DNA of 64,000 bases from an uncultured Bacteroidales bacterium (GTDB lineage: Bacteria > Bacteroidota > Bacteroidia > Bacteroidales > F082), in NCBI GenBank assembly GCA_900318265.1, contig ONKA01000018.1:1-64000 (forward strand), written 5' to 3'. Shown here one piece after another: positions 42,302 to 50,281 of this stretch. The notes beneath the pieces were generated by a model that searched no databases, had not been told where the DNA came from, and saw only the letters and a list, made by a program, of their open reading frames with translations. Within the stretch, counting starts at the first letter, position 1. Every line of letters starts with the position of its first letter. The translations under genes were made by a program, and so were the position numbers.

Positions 42302-42420
42302 CCATGACCGCTGACCCTGACCCTGACCGCCCACCCATGGGGATAACGGTCTGGGTCTGGGTCAATGGTCAGGGTAAAACAAACCTGACTGGGTCAATGG
42401 TCAGGGTAAAACAAACCTGA
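42301..42420 (+). repeat. GGTCAGGGT hairpin repeat, copy 3, with a 32-bp tandem duplication
   Basis: The left arm CCATGACC-GC-TGACCCTGACCCTGACC begins immediately after the stop codon. The right arm GGTCTGGGTCTGGGTCA-AT-GGTCAGGGT ends at 42375. The last part of the right arm plus AAAACAAACCTGA is repeated exactly: 42357-42388 and 42389-42420 are identical 32-base units. Confidence 0.8.
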
Positions 42421-42464
42421 AGAACGAACATAGAATTAGAAACAAATATAAAAACTATAAAACG

Positions 42465-42731
42465 ATGAAGAAATTAGTATTAACAATAGCAATCGTCCTT
42501 GGTTTGAGTCTCAGCTCATTTGCGGAATATGGCGGCGGCCTCTTTAAACGTGGCGTCGTCAGCGATGAGGAATTCTATGGTGCTGATTACCGCGGTGATG
42601 GTCTTCTAACGCCTAAGTTGCCAGGCCATGATCTTAATGGCGACCAAGACGCTCCCCTCGGTGCCGGCATCGCATTGCTGGCTGCCCTCGGCGGCGCTTA
42701 CCTCGTGGCCAAGAAACGCAGAGAGGAATAA
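42465..42731 (+). CDS. 88-residue exported protein with C-terminal helix and basic tail (sorting-signal-like)
   Basis: An N-terminal signal peptide (1-20, ending SSFA) is followed by about 40 polar residues rich in Gly and Asp. The C-terminal signal consists of a short motif (DAPLGAG, 62-68), a hydrophobic helix (IALLAALGGAYLV, 69-81) and a basic end (AKKRREE). This three-part layout is that of exosortase or sortase-like CTERM signals, and closest to the PID-CTERM type of Bacteroidota, although the PID triplet itself is replaced by APLG. The mature peptide would be only about 45 residues. It could be a small surface peptide or a helper of the secreted cluster. No matching exosortase is in the window. 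Confidence 0.7.
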   Translation: MKKLVLTIAIVLGLSLSSFAEYGGGLFKRGVVSDEEFYGADYRGDGLLTPKLPGHDLNGDQDAPLGAGIALLAALGGAYLVAKKRREE

Positions 42732-42735
42732 CGTT

Positions 42736-42880
42736 ATGGGATCGGCTAACGCCGAGAAATCTGTAAAAAATTGTTTTTGATGGGATCGGCTAACGCCGAG
42801 AAATCTGTAAAAAATTGTTTTTAATGGGATCGGCTAACGCCGAGAAATCTGTCAAAAATCAGTTAAAAATCAATCAAAAA
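42736..42880. repeat. 44-bp tandem hairpin array
   Basis: Units start at 42736, 42780 and 42824. Each begins ATGGGATCGGCTAACGCCGA, holds the palindrome TCGGC-TAAC-GCCGA and continues GAAATCTGT-AAAAAATTG-TTTTT; the third copy degrades after CTGT. There are no spacers, so it is not a CRISPR array. Confidence 0.85.
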
Positions 42881-43035
42881 TCGATGAAAATCAAAGCAAT
42901 AGATTTTGAAAGATTTTGAAATAGATTTTTGGAAGATTTAACTACGTTGAATACTGCGTATTTCTTGCGAAGCAATCCCCAAAAAAATAATTGCGAAGCA
43001 ATCCAAAAGCTTGCCGAAGGCAATGCCAAAAAAGT
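42881..43035. repeat. AT-rich gap with GATTTTGAAA repeats and small TTGC-GAA-GCAA hairpins
   Basis: Direct AGATTTTGAA/AAATAGATTTT repeats lie at 42901-42940. TTGCGAAGCAA occurs twice (about 42966-42976 and 42991-43001) and TTGCCGAAGGCAA once (about 43012-43024). No ORF with coding character is visible. Confidence 0.5.
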
Positions 43036-43068
43036 AAAAGGTGTCACCGCAAGGTGACACCTTTTTTT
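43036..43068. terminator. Strong terminator hairpin
   Basis: AAAAGGTGTCACC and GGTGACACCTTTT form a 13-base-pair stem with a four-base loop (GCAA), followed by more T. It is T-rich on both sides and separates the plus-strand secreted cluster from the minus-strand ABC gene. Confidence 0.85.
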
Positions 43069-43093
43069 ATGTCCGATATGCCCCCGAAAAAAA

Positions 43094-43158
43094 GACCCGG
43101 GTCTGCCTATGGAAATAACCCGGGTCCTAACACGAGCAGACCCGGGTCTGCTCGTGTT
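43094..43158. repeat. Cluster of CCCGGG palindromes including a perfect 30-bp palindrome
   Basis: GACCCGGGTC lies at 43094-43103, ACCCGGGT at 43118-43125, and a perfect palindrome centred on CCC|GGG runs from 43129 to 43158 with arms of AACACGAGCAGACCC. No loop bases separate the arms. It lies 22 bases downstream of the ABC gene's stop codon. Confidence 0.85.
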
Positions 43159-43180
43159 GAGATATGGGTCTCCTGAGATT

Positions 43181-44914
43181 TTAGAGTACCCTTCCCGGCA
43201 AAGCCGCTATCAGCTTCTTCGTATAGGCGTTTTGCGGGTGCTCAAACAGCTGGTCGGCATCGTCCATCTCCACGGGCTTGCCGTTGTACATCACCACGAC
43301 GCGGTCGCTCATGAAACGCACCACGCTGAGGTCGTGCGAGATGAAGATATAGGTGAGATTGCGCTCTTCCTTCAAACGGTTGAGCAGGTTGAGGACCTGC
43401 GCCTGCACACTCACGTCCAAGGCCGACACCGACTCGTCGCAGATGACCAGCCTCGGGTTGACCGCCAAGGCTCTGGCGATGCAGATGCGCTGCCGCTGTC
43501 CGCCCGAGAACTCGTGCGGGTAACGGTCGTAGTGCTCCGCCTTCAAGCCTACCTGCTCCAACAGCTCACGAACGGCGTCCCTGAGGGCGCCTGAGCCTGT
43601 CGAAGGCCCCGTAGTCCCGCAACCATGCACACGCATGGGCTCCGCAATGGCCTCGCCGATGGTGATGCGTGGGTTGAGGCTGGAGTAGGGGTCTTGGAAC
43701 ACGATCTGGGCCTGCTTGCGGAAGTCGCGCAAGGCCTGTCCCTTCAGCGCGGTCACCTCTATGCCGTCGAACCACACCTTGCCACCAGTGGGCTCAGCCA
43801 GGCGTAGGATGCTGCGCCCTAAGGTGGTCTTGCCGCAGCCCGACTCGCCCACGAGGCCGAGGGTCTCGCCCTCGTAGACGTCGAGGGTGACGTCGTCGAC
43901 GGCCTTCACGTGGTCGTAGACCCTGCTGAACACGCCTTTGCGCAGAGGATACCAGGTTTGCAGATGCTCCACCTTCAAGAGGGGTGTCTTGCTGTAGAGC
44001 TGCTCAAGGTGCGCCTTCCGCTCCGCCTCGGTGATCTGCAGGTCATGAAGGATTTGTTCTTTGCCGCCCTGCCACTGTCCGTCGAGAAACTCCTTGACGA
44101 TGGGCAGGCGCTTGAGGCGCACGTCCATGGGCGGACGGCAGGCGAGGAGGCCTTGCGTGTAAGGATGCTTGGGGTGGCTCATTATCTCTTTCACCGTGCC
44201 ACGTTCGAGGATCTCGCCGTTGTGCATCACCGCCACGTCGTCGGCAATCTCGGCCACCACACCGAGGTCGTGGGTGATGAAGATCATCCCCATGCCCGTC
44301 TCAGCCTGCAGCTTGCGCAGCAACTTCAGGATTTCGAGTTGAACGGTGACGTCCAAGGCCGTGGTCGGCTCGTCGGCGATGAGTAGCTGGGGATGGCAGG
44401 CGATGGCCATAGCGATCATCACACGCTGCTTCTGTCCGCCCGAGAGCTCGTGGGGATAGCTGTCGTAGATGGCCTCGGGCCGTGGTAGCATCACCTGCTT
44501 GAAAAGGCTGATGACACGCTCCTTAGCGTCCTTCTTGCTGACATCTTCGTGTTGCAATATCATCTCACTGACCTGATACCCGCACTTGTACACTGGATTC
44601 AACGACGTCATAGGCTCCTGGAAGATCATGGCGATGCGCTTGCCGCGCACCTCGGCCATCTGACTCTCGGTGTAGCCTTTGATTTCCTCGCCTTCGATAC
44701 AGATGCTGTCGGCCTCGATGCGGCTCACCCGCTCGTTGAGCAGGCGCATCACCGCCAACGAGCTCACCGACTTGCCCGATCCCGACTCGCCCACGAGGCC
44801 CAAGGTGCGACCCGCCATCACGTCGAGGTCGATGCCGTGGACGGCTTCCACCCATTGGCTTTCGTGCTTGAAGGCGACTTTGAGATTCCTTATGGAGAGT
44901 AACGGTTCGGCCAT
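43181..44914 (-). CDS. Oligopeptide/dipeptide ABC transporter, two fused ATP-binding domains
   Basis: The 577-residue protein has two complete ATPase domains. The first has Walker A GESGSGKS (42-49), signature LSGGQKQR and [10 protein letters not shown]. The second has [16 protein letters not shown] and [10 protein letters not shown]. It is the DppD-DppF fusion type (as in YejF and GsiA) for uptake of peptides or similar solutes. Residues 436-442 (GPSTGSG) in the helical region of the second domain come from an in-frame dispersed repeat. No permease or binding protein is adjacent; a DppC-type permease carrying the same repeat lies at 56673-57860. It is cytoplasmic and attaches to the inner-membrane permease. 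Confidence 0.88.
   Translation of the reverse strand: MAEPLLSIRNLKVAFKHESQWVEAVHGIDLDVMAGRTLGLVGESGSGKSVSSLAVMRLLNERVSRIEADSICIEGEEIKGYTESQMAEVRGKRIAMIFQEPMTSLNPVYKCGYQVSEMILQHEDVSKKDAKERVISLFKQVMLPRPEAIYDSYPHELSGGQKQRVMIAMAIACHPQLLIADEPTTALDVTVQLEILKLLRKLQAETGMGMIFITHDLGVVAEIADDVAVMHNGEILERGTVKEIMSHPKHPYTQGLLACRPPMDVRLKRLPIVKEFLDGQWQGGKEQILHDLQITEAERKAHLEQLYSKTPLLKVEHLQTWYPLRKGVFSRVYDHVKAVDDVTLDVYEGETLGLVGESGCGKTTLGRSILRLAEPTGGKVWFDGIEVTALKGQALRDFRKQAQIVFQDPYSSLNPRITIGEAIAEPMRVHGCGTTGPSTGSGALRDAVRELLEQVGLKAEHYDRYPHEFSGGQRQRICIARALAVNPRLVICDESVSALDVSVQAQVLNLLNRLKEERNLTYIFISHDLSVVRFMSDRVVVMYNGKPVEMDDADQLFEHPQNAYTKKLIAALPGRVL
43591..43609. repeat. CTGAGCCTGTCGAAGG repeat inside the ABC ATPase gene
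   Basis: CTGAGCCTGTCGAAGGCCC matches the repeats at 6015-6034 and 57402-57440. It is read in frame as GPSTGSG within the second ATPase domain. Confidence 0.7.
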
Positions 44915-44930
44915 TTTGCGGTATTTCGTG

Positions 44931-44938
44931 CAAAAATA
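44931..44938 (-). promoter_or_regulatory. -7 box of the ABC ATPase promoter
   Basis: Reads TATTTTTG on the minus strand, 16 bases before the ATG at 44914. Confidence 0.45.
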
Positions 44939-44969
44939 GTCTTTTTTTATCGGTTTATTGGTTTTTTAG

Positions 44970-44977
44970 TATTTTTG
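44970..44977 (+). promoter_or_regulatory. -7 box of the promoter at 45007
   Basis: TATTTTTG on the plus strand, 29 bases before the ATG. It is divergent from the ABC ATPase promoter in a 92-base gap. Confidence 0.45.
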
Positions 44978-45006
44978 TAGAATCAAACACATTAAAACAT
45001 CACGCC

Positions 45007-45942
45007 ATGAAACACATTTACCTTGCCTTATCCTTGGCATTTCTTCTCTTTGCCTCATGTGGCACAAACAACCAACCCGTAGATGAAGATACGACGGAGC
45101 TGTCGCAGGATTACGTCACCATTTCTGACGACCAGCCCGCCATCACGGGTGAGATCAAAGACGGTGGCCTGTGGCTCACCTTCCACAAGGACCAGATCCT
45201 GCCCGTTGGCATCGTCGATGACGACTCGTATCGTTTGCCAGATGAGCCTGTCAAAGTGGAAGGACTGAAAGGCGCACCGAAGAATTTCATCATCGCCGAC
45301 ATGGGTCAGGACTACAACCCCATCCTCTGCGTGCTTACCGAGGAGGGCAAGGTGCAGATGCTCAGTCTATGGAACACTGTCTCCACTGGCGATTTGGAAG
45401 CCACTGTGATCCCCATGGACAACATCGTTGGCTTCACCGACGGCCCTGGAGGTCCCTGGGAGGATGAGGACGGCACCGTGTTCTACGATTACGTCACCAT
45501 CTATGGACTGGATGAGGAGGGCAACGAATACGAGGTGAATGAGTACACATTATACAACTGGTTGAAGCATTATGTTTACGGCGACGACCCGGAATGGCCC
45601 ACTACCCTTTACACCTTGAACCTCTCCGCCGATTGGAAGATGAGGTTTGTTGAGGAACGCCTACAGGAAGAGGCTGTCGTGGAGAAGCAAGGCCGTTTCT
45701 GGCCCATTGCATTGGATTGGGATGGAATGAAGTTTCGTTATGGCTACGAGCTGACCCGACTGATTGATGCCACTGACCTCAGCAGCGACCCAAAAGAGTC
45801 GGAGATTTGCGAAAAAGGCGTATTTGAGTTGAGTTATAGCGACAATCCCGCCTACTTCGTCGTCAATCCTATAGAGGGCCTCGACTTGACGGGACAGGGA
45901 TTGAACCAACCCGTGGAGTTCCAAGCCAGTGTGGGTTATTAA
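45007..45942 (+). CDS. Lipoprotein of unknown function
   Basis: The 311-residue protein has a lipoprotein signal ending FASC with C18 as the lipid site. The remainder is acidic, with blocks ITGEIKDGGLWLTFHKDQIL, VTIYGLDEEGNEYEV and IDWD-like ends, and no recognised catalytic motif. It is followed after 19 bases by another lipoprotein gene, and the run continues to 48896 with short gaps, suggesting one operon for envelope lipoproteins. Not recognised beyond that. Confidence 0.65.
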   Translation: MKHIYLALSLAFLLFASCGTNNQPVDEDTTELSQDYVTISDDQPAITGEIKDGGLWLTFHKDQILPVGIVDDDSYRLPDEPVKVEGLKGAPKNFIIADMGQDYNPILCVLTEEGKVQMLSLWNTVSTGDLEATVIPMDNIVGFTDGPGGPWEDEDGTVFYDYVTIYGLDEEGNEYEVNEYTLYNWLKHYVYGDDPEWPTTLYTLNLSADWKMRFVEERLQEEAVVEKQGRFWPIALDWDGMKFRYGYELTRLIDATDLSSDPKESEICEKGVFELSYSDNPAYFVVNPIEGLDLTGQGLNQPVEFQASVGY

Positions 45943-45961
45943 TAAAAAATGATACGACCTT

Positions 45962-47602
45962 ATGAAAAATAGAAAGTACATTTTAGCCGTAACAGCATTA
46001 GCCTTGCTATTTGTTGGCTACGGCTGTTTCGGCGACAAGAAGGAAAAGAAAGTCGACACGCCTGTGGAGGCGCCAAAAGTCGATGACGAAGGCATTGCCT
46101 TTCAGATGTTTGAACGTATTCCCAAGGAGGACTTGTACGAAGGTTTCCAAACGAAGACCTACACCTGTCCTGACGACTGCCACCGCCATTTCGGTGACAG
46201 CGAGGGCAACGACATGGACGCAGGATTGTATATGGAAAACGGAGGCAACCATAGGTTCACCGTGGATTGCTTCCCGCTGAAAAACGGAGGTTGGCTGGCC
46301 ATGCTGGTCAACGAGGGCTGCTTCGACGGCTGCGAGCAGACCGTGAAGACCTACATCTACAAGGACGACGTCTTGACTCCCGCGAACGGCATGTTGCCCG
46401 TTCCCACCATGGAAGAAATGGTGGCCTATCCCTTCCTCCTGTATGGCATCAGCGACGATGAAATCAATGGGTTCAAGTCGGAATGGGACGAGCGTATGCT
46501 TTATAATGTCAAGGGCGACACCCTGATGGTGGAGGCGGAGACGCTCAACTACGACGAACAGTTCATGTCGGTCCTGTCGGCAAGGATGTACGTGTGGGAC
46601 GGCGAGCGTTTTGTTCCCACTCTGAACAACGAAGCGAGGACCTATCCTCTTGTCGATCGCGATGGCTTGGGTGGCCTCCATCTGAACGACAGCATGCCCG
46701 AAGAGTTGCCCGGACTCAGCAAGCGCTACGAAGGCGAGGTGCTCGCGTTCAACCGCGACGGAGAGCCTTTCCTCAAGCTCCATCCCGATGGGGCAGGCAA
46801 GATACAGGCCATCGACGTCTTTGCCAAGGACTTGACCTATTACCGCGGCAAGATCGGTGACACGCTCACCAGACTGCTCTACAAAGGTGCACTCGAAAAC
46901 AAGGCATACTATAAGGAGGGCGAATTTGTCGTGACCGAAGAAAGTGAATCCTCCGAGAACCGCATCGACTATGTGGGCCCGAAAGATGCCATCGACGGCA
47001 GTTTCGTGGATGGCGAGATCGCGAATCCTAAGTTCAGGCCCGATGCCACGGTACAGTATATCCGTATCTACAAGCCCCACCATTGGGAGAACGACACCTG
47101 CGATATGCAAGCCCTTAAGACGGCCTTGGACGAGTCCGGTCTGGGCGGCGCCTATCCTGATTGTTTGAAGGCCTATTACGACGTCAACTCAATCTATTAT
47201 TTCAGGGAGCTGTATAACCACAGCTGTGACGGCTACTGCGATGTCTTCCAATACTATTTGCATTGTTATCCTCTGAAGGCCGGTGGCTTCAAGGTGTATG
47301 TGACTACAGATTGGCAACCCGGAGATGAGGGTGACGATGTGGATGCAGGCTATTCGCCTATCGAGACCTATGTATTCAAGGATGGAAAAGTGACCGAGTC
47401 TGAGGTTGAGCCAGGCATGAATGACTATGAGACTAATGTGGGTGGATTCCGCTTTGCCAAGGTCATTGATATCATTTTTAGGGACGATGCCATGGAGATT
47501 GTCCACAGAGACGAAAGTAACACGGAGCACCGCGTCGAATACACTTGGGACGGCACCTCGATGCGCAAGACCAACGAAGGGTTTTATGAGAATGAGTTTT
47601 AA
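45962..47602 (+). CDS. Large lipoprotein of unknown function with an internal duplication
   Basis: The 546-residue protein has a lipoprotein signal (VGYGC, C22). Three regions follow. An N-terminal one (about 50-145) has CPDDCHRHFGDSEGNDMDAGL, FTVDCFPLKNGGW and TYIYKDDVLTPANG. The middle one (about 225-360) opens DRDGLGGLHLNDSMPEEL and closes ANPKFRPDATVQYIRIY. The C-terminal one (about 400-490) repeats the first with CDGYCDVFQYYLHCYPLKAGGF, DDVDAGYS and TYVFKDGKVTESEVEPG. The middle region is homologous to the lone lipoprotein encoded at 48953-49573. The paired cysteines may form disulfides. No function can be assigned. Confidence 0.65.
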   Translation: MKNRKYILAVTALALLFVGYGCFGDKKEKKVDTPVEAPKVDDEGIAFQMFERIPKEDLYEGFQTKTYTCPDDCHRHFGDSEGNDMDAGLYMENGGNHRFTVDCFPLKNGGWLAMLVNEGCFDGCEQTVKTYIYKDDVLTPANGMLPVPTMEEMVAYPFLLYGISDDEINGFKSEWDERMLYNVKGDTLMVEAETLNYDEQFMSVLSARMYVWDGERFVPTLNNEARTYPLVDRDGLGGLHLNDSMPEELPGLSKRYEGEVLAFNRDGEPFLKLHPDGAGKIQAIDVFAKDLTYYRGKIGDTLTRLLYKGALENKAYYKEGEFVVTEESESSENRIDYVGPKDAIDGSFVDGEIANPKFRPDATVQYIRIYKPHHWENDTCDMQALKTALDESGLGGAYPDCLKAYYDVNSIYYFRELYNHSCDGYCDVFQYYLHCYPLKAGGFKVYVTTDWQPGDEGDDVDAGYSPIETYVFKDGKVTESEVEPGMNDYETNVGGFRFAKVIDIIFRDDAMEIVHRDESNTEHRVEYTWDGTSMRKTNEGFYENEF

Positions 47603-47619
47603 CAATAAAAATAAAAAAC

Positions 47620-48219
47620 ATGAAAAAACTAGTTGCCGTGGCGTTGCTGTTATGCTTCGCCTTGCCGATGATGGCACAAAACAAAAAAGAGGAGGCTCGC
47701 GTTCAACTGGCCCGTGAGAAATACGCGGAAGGACTAGCGAACATTGCGGCCGTGAAGCAATACGAGGCTGACGACATCCCTGCTGTCAACTACACCACAG
47801 TGGTGCGTAAGCAAAACTGGGCAGGGGCAGGGCAGATGGTCGACAAGATGGAGTTCTACTACAACGAAATCGAAGATGACATGGAGCCTTATCCTATCGG
47901 CTACACCCTCGTCATGGTGCGCCGCACTCATAATGTTGGATCTACCGACCATTTTGAAGAATTTGTATACGACGATGAGGGCAGACCCTTGTTCTGGTTC
48001 TCGCGTTATGGCTCTGACAAGGACAATATGACCGAGTTGCGCGGCTATTATGATTACAATGGGAAACTCATTCGCTCCATCTGCAAGAAATCCGACCCTA
48101 ATGGAGAGATGAAAACTTGTGAACTTGACGAAGACATGGAATATGCCTTTTCCACGGTTTTTGATCATTTCATCGCTTTGAACGCCGCCTTCCAGGCCAT
48201 CTATTCTGTTAATCCTTAA
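47620..48219 (+). CDS. Exported protein of unknown function, paralogue of the 49658 product
   Basis: The 199-residue protein has a signal peptide (ending MMAQ) and shares with the 203-residue product of 49658-50269 the blocks ARVQLAREKYAEGL, YTTVVRKQNWA-G, EFYYNEIEDD, EPYPIGYTL-MV-RTHNV and the end LNAAFQAIY. The repeated Y/F-D-x-x-G pattern (VYDDEGRPLFW, YDYNGKLIRS) looks like a small beta-sheet domain. No catalytic residues stand out. Confidence 0.65.
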   Translation: MKKLVAVALLLCFALPMMAQNKKEEARVQLAREKYAEGLANIAAVKQYEADDIPAVNYTTVVRKQNWAGAGQMVDKMEFYYNEIEDDMEPYPIGYTLVMVRRTHNVGSTDHFEEFVYDDEGRPLFWFSRYGSDKDNMTELRGYYDYNGKLIRSICKKSDPNGEMKTCELDEDMEYAFSTVFDHFIALNAAFQAIYSVNP

Positions 48220-48248
48220 ACACAACAAACCAATAGTTTCTATAAATC

Positions 48249-48896
48249 ATGAAAATACATAATCTATTACTGGCTGCCTGCGCGACGCTCCTTGTCTTCA
48301 GCGCGTGCGACAATAACGGCCAAAAGCAAGCAACAAAGGAAGACGTTAAGCCAACCGTGCAAGAAACGACGGTGACCACTTCGCCCGACTTGGTCTTTTT
48401 CGACCTGCAAGGCCCAGTGAAACGTTGCGACCTTGTGGAGTTCGACCGTAATGGCAAAATCACTTCGGTTGACGGCCAAGACCCATTCGCCCTTGAAAAG
48501 CCACAGCGTGATATGAATGACGATGGCGAGGTGGTGGACTATTGCCGTTGGACTCGCGATGCCCAAGGCCAAATCGACTCTATCCTCTGCTATGAATACG
48601 TGGATGAATACAGATGGCATGATGGGCGGGTGACCCAAGTCTTGTCGGGCTATGAAGGGCAACTTTGGTTGACCGACCGCGAGTATGATGCCGACGGACG
48701 ATTGGTGAAGACAAAGCAGTATGAAGTCGTCGAGACCGAGGGGCCTGAAGAGGTGAACCTAATGTGGGTTACCGAATACACCTATCTTGAATTCGACGAC
48801 CGTGGCAACTGGATACGTAGAAAACAGACGGACACGGATCAAGTTGTTGAATATGTCAACGAAACGGAAGTGTCCAGAGAGATCGAGTATTATTGA
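48249..48896 (+). CDS. Lipoprotein with YD-like repeats, function unknown
   Basis: The 215-residue protein has a lipoprotein signal (VFSAC, C20). It is then made of short units of the type VEFDRNGKITSVDG, YCRWTRDAQGQIDSILCYEY, DREYDADGRLVKTKQYE and YLEFDDRGNWIRRKQ. These resemble the strand-turn-strand units (D-x-x-G-x-(L/I)) of YD/RHS-type or MORN-like repeats found in many Bacteroidota lipoproteins. A terminator follows at 48912. Confidence 0.65.
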   Translation: MKIHNLLLAACATLLVFSACDNNGQKQATKEDVKPTVQETTVTTSPDLVFFDLQGPVKRCDLVEFDRNGKITSVDGQDPFALEKPQRDMNDDGEVVDYCRWTRDAQGQIDSILCYEYVDEYRWHDGRVTQVLSGYEGQLWLTDREYDADGRLVKTKQYEVVETEGPEEVNLMWVTEYTYLEFDDRGNWIRRKQTDTDQVVEYVNETEVSREIEYY

Positions 48897-48911
48897 TTCG
48901 ACCTATGGAGC

Positions 48912-48944
48912 AAAAAAGCCCTGCTGTGATGCGGGGCTTTTTTT
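48912..48944. terminator. Bidirectional terminator between convergent genes
   Basis: AAAAAAGCCCTGC and GCGGGGCTTTTTTT form a long stem between the 48249 gene (plus) and the 48953 gene (minus), with T runs on both exits. Confidence 0.8.
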
Positions 48945-48952
48945 GTTTGCTT

Positions 48953-49573
48953 TCAAAACGTCGGGTGAATCCAGATGGACGACACCTTGGCGTCAGGTTT
49001 GAAAGTGGGATTCTCGACGGGCGCAGGGATGTCGAAAGGCACTTCCGGCAGAAGGCCGTCGTAGGCCTCGCTACTGATGAGATAAGTAATGCCGCCGTCG
49101 TAGATGCGGAAATACTGGTCGTCATAGAAAGTGACTTCCAAGTCAGGGTTGGCTTTCAGGATGTCGTTGACGTTGCTCCCAACTCCTATGCCGTTATGGG
49201 TGAACTGGTCCGACACCACCATGATGCCCCCGATTTCGTTCGACTGTGCGTCGGTCTCATCGATATAGGCGGGGAAGATGATAAACTGTACCACGCCGTC
49301 CTTGCTGAACTCAAAGGAGACTTCCTCCATGTCTTCCTCGTCGACCGAAACGACTGGATTGATGTCGTAATCGGGATGTGATTCGGGAATGGTGGCGCCA
49401 AGCTGGAACTCGCCAAGACCGTCATCGGTGATAATGTCTTTTTTGGGGAGATTGTCATTTGTCGCTTGGATGGCTGTCGATTCGGGCTCTACGGCCTTTT
49501 GGTCCTGTGGATTGCCGTTGTTGCAGGCCGCCAATGCCACGGCCATCGCGAAGAATAATGCTTTTGTCTTCAT
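48953..49573 (-). CDS. Lipoprotein consisting of one domain of unknown function
   Basis: The 206-residue protein has a lipoprotein signal (ALAAC, C17). Its single domain (ITDDGLGEFQLGATIPESHPD ... IGVGSNVNDILKANPDLEV ... VENPTFKPDAKVSSIWI) aligns with the middle region of the large lipoprotein at 45962. It lies on the opposite strand inside the lipoprotein cluster and has its own promoter. Confidence 0.65.
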   Translation of the reverse strand: MKTKALFFAMAVALAACNNGNPQDQKAVEPESTAIQATNDNLPKKDIITDDGLGEFQLGATIPESHPDYDINPVVSVDEEDMEEVSFEFSKDGVVQFIIFPAYIDETDAQSNEIGGIMVVSDQFTHNGIGVGSNVNDILKANPDLEVTFYDDQYFRIYDGGITYLISSEAYDGLLPEVPFDIPAPVENPTFKPDAKVSSIWIHPTF

Positions 49574-49594
49574 GATTTAGTGTTTTTTGCTTGG

Positions 49595-49602
49595 CAAAGA
49601 TA
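49595..49602 (-). promoter_or_regulatory. -7 box of the 48953 lipoprotein promoter
   Basis: TATCTTTG on the minus strand, 21 bases before the ATG at 49573. Confidence 0.5.
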
Positions 49603-49622
49603 CGGATTTCTTGAAAAATGCC

Positions 49623-49630
49623 TACTTTTG
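49623..49630 (+). promoter_or_regulatory. -7 box of the 49658-51553 promoter
   Basis: TACTTTTG on the plus strand, 27 bases before the ATG at 49658. It excludes the in-frame ATG at 49580 as the start, since that lies upstream of this box. Confidence 0.5.
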
Positions 49631-49657
49631 CGTAGTGTTAACCAAAAAAATAGTCTA

Positions 49658-50269
49658 ATGATGAAAAAACAAGCACTTCTAATGGTGTTGTTGATGTGTC
49701 TGTCGCTACCCATACTGGCACAAAACAACAAGAAAGTAGACGATCGCATCAAACTCGCTCGAGAGAAATATTCAGAGGGTTTGGCACTTATTGCCGAAAA
49801 TTCCGCAAATCAATATCCTTTAAACTATACCATTGTCGTCAGAAATCAAAACTGGGCGGCCGTAGGCATGAGATCTGATTCGATTTGGTTTTACTATAAC
49901 GAACTCCGGGATGATGAGGAAGAACCCTATCCCGATGGCTATGCCCTTCGCATGGTGCACCGCACCTATAATGTGGCCGCTCGCGACTATTTGGAAGAAT
50001 ACCTATTTGATGACAACGGAAAACCGTTGTTCTTTTTCACACACTTTACGGAGATGCTCAATTCTATAGATGATTCATTTGAGTTTGAGGTTCGCTATTA
50101 CTATGATGAGAACGGCAACATCATCCGCTCCATCTTCAAGATGATGGACAAAAACGGAAAGATGAAGGAAATCACCACAAAGAGTCATCCCGAAGTAGTG
50201 AAGGAACTCGACGGACTTACCTCGCCGGATTTCAAATATGTCAAGAACATTTTTGACGCCATTTATTAG
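49658..50269 (+). CDS. Exported protein of unknown function, paralogue of the 47620 product
   Basis: Starting at 49658 (MMKKQALLM) gives a signal peptide ending ILAQ and 203 residues. The mature part is similar throughout to the product of 47620 (KLAREKYSEGL, YTIVVRNQNWA, WFYYNELRDD, YPDGYALRMVHRTYNV, FDDNGKPLFFF). It is followed after 12 bases by the M64 peptidase gene, so they probably share a transcript. Function unknown. Confidence 0.68.
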   Translation: MMKKQALLMVLLMCLSLPILAQNNKKVDDRIKLAREKYSEGLALIAENSANQYPLNYTIVVRNQNWAAVGMRSDSIWFYYNELRDDEEEPYPDGYALRMVHRTYNVAARDYLEEYLFDDNGKPLFFFTHFTEMLNSIDDSFEFEVRYYYDENGNIIRSIFKMMDKNGKMKEITTKSHPEVVKELDGLTSPDFKYVKNIFDAIY

Positions 50270-50281
50270 AATCAACCAACG

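Noticed and set aside
42736..42880. CRISPR array
   Set aside because: The 44-base units are directly joined with no variable spacers, and no cas genes are present.
43094..43158. Rho-independent terminator of the ABC ATPase gene
   Set aside because: The palindromes have no loop and no T tract. The terminator-like hairpin lies further on at 43036-43068.
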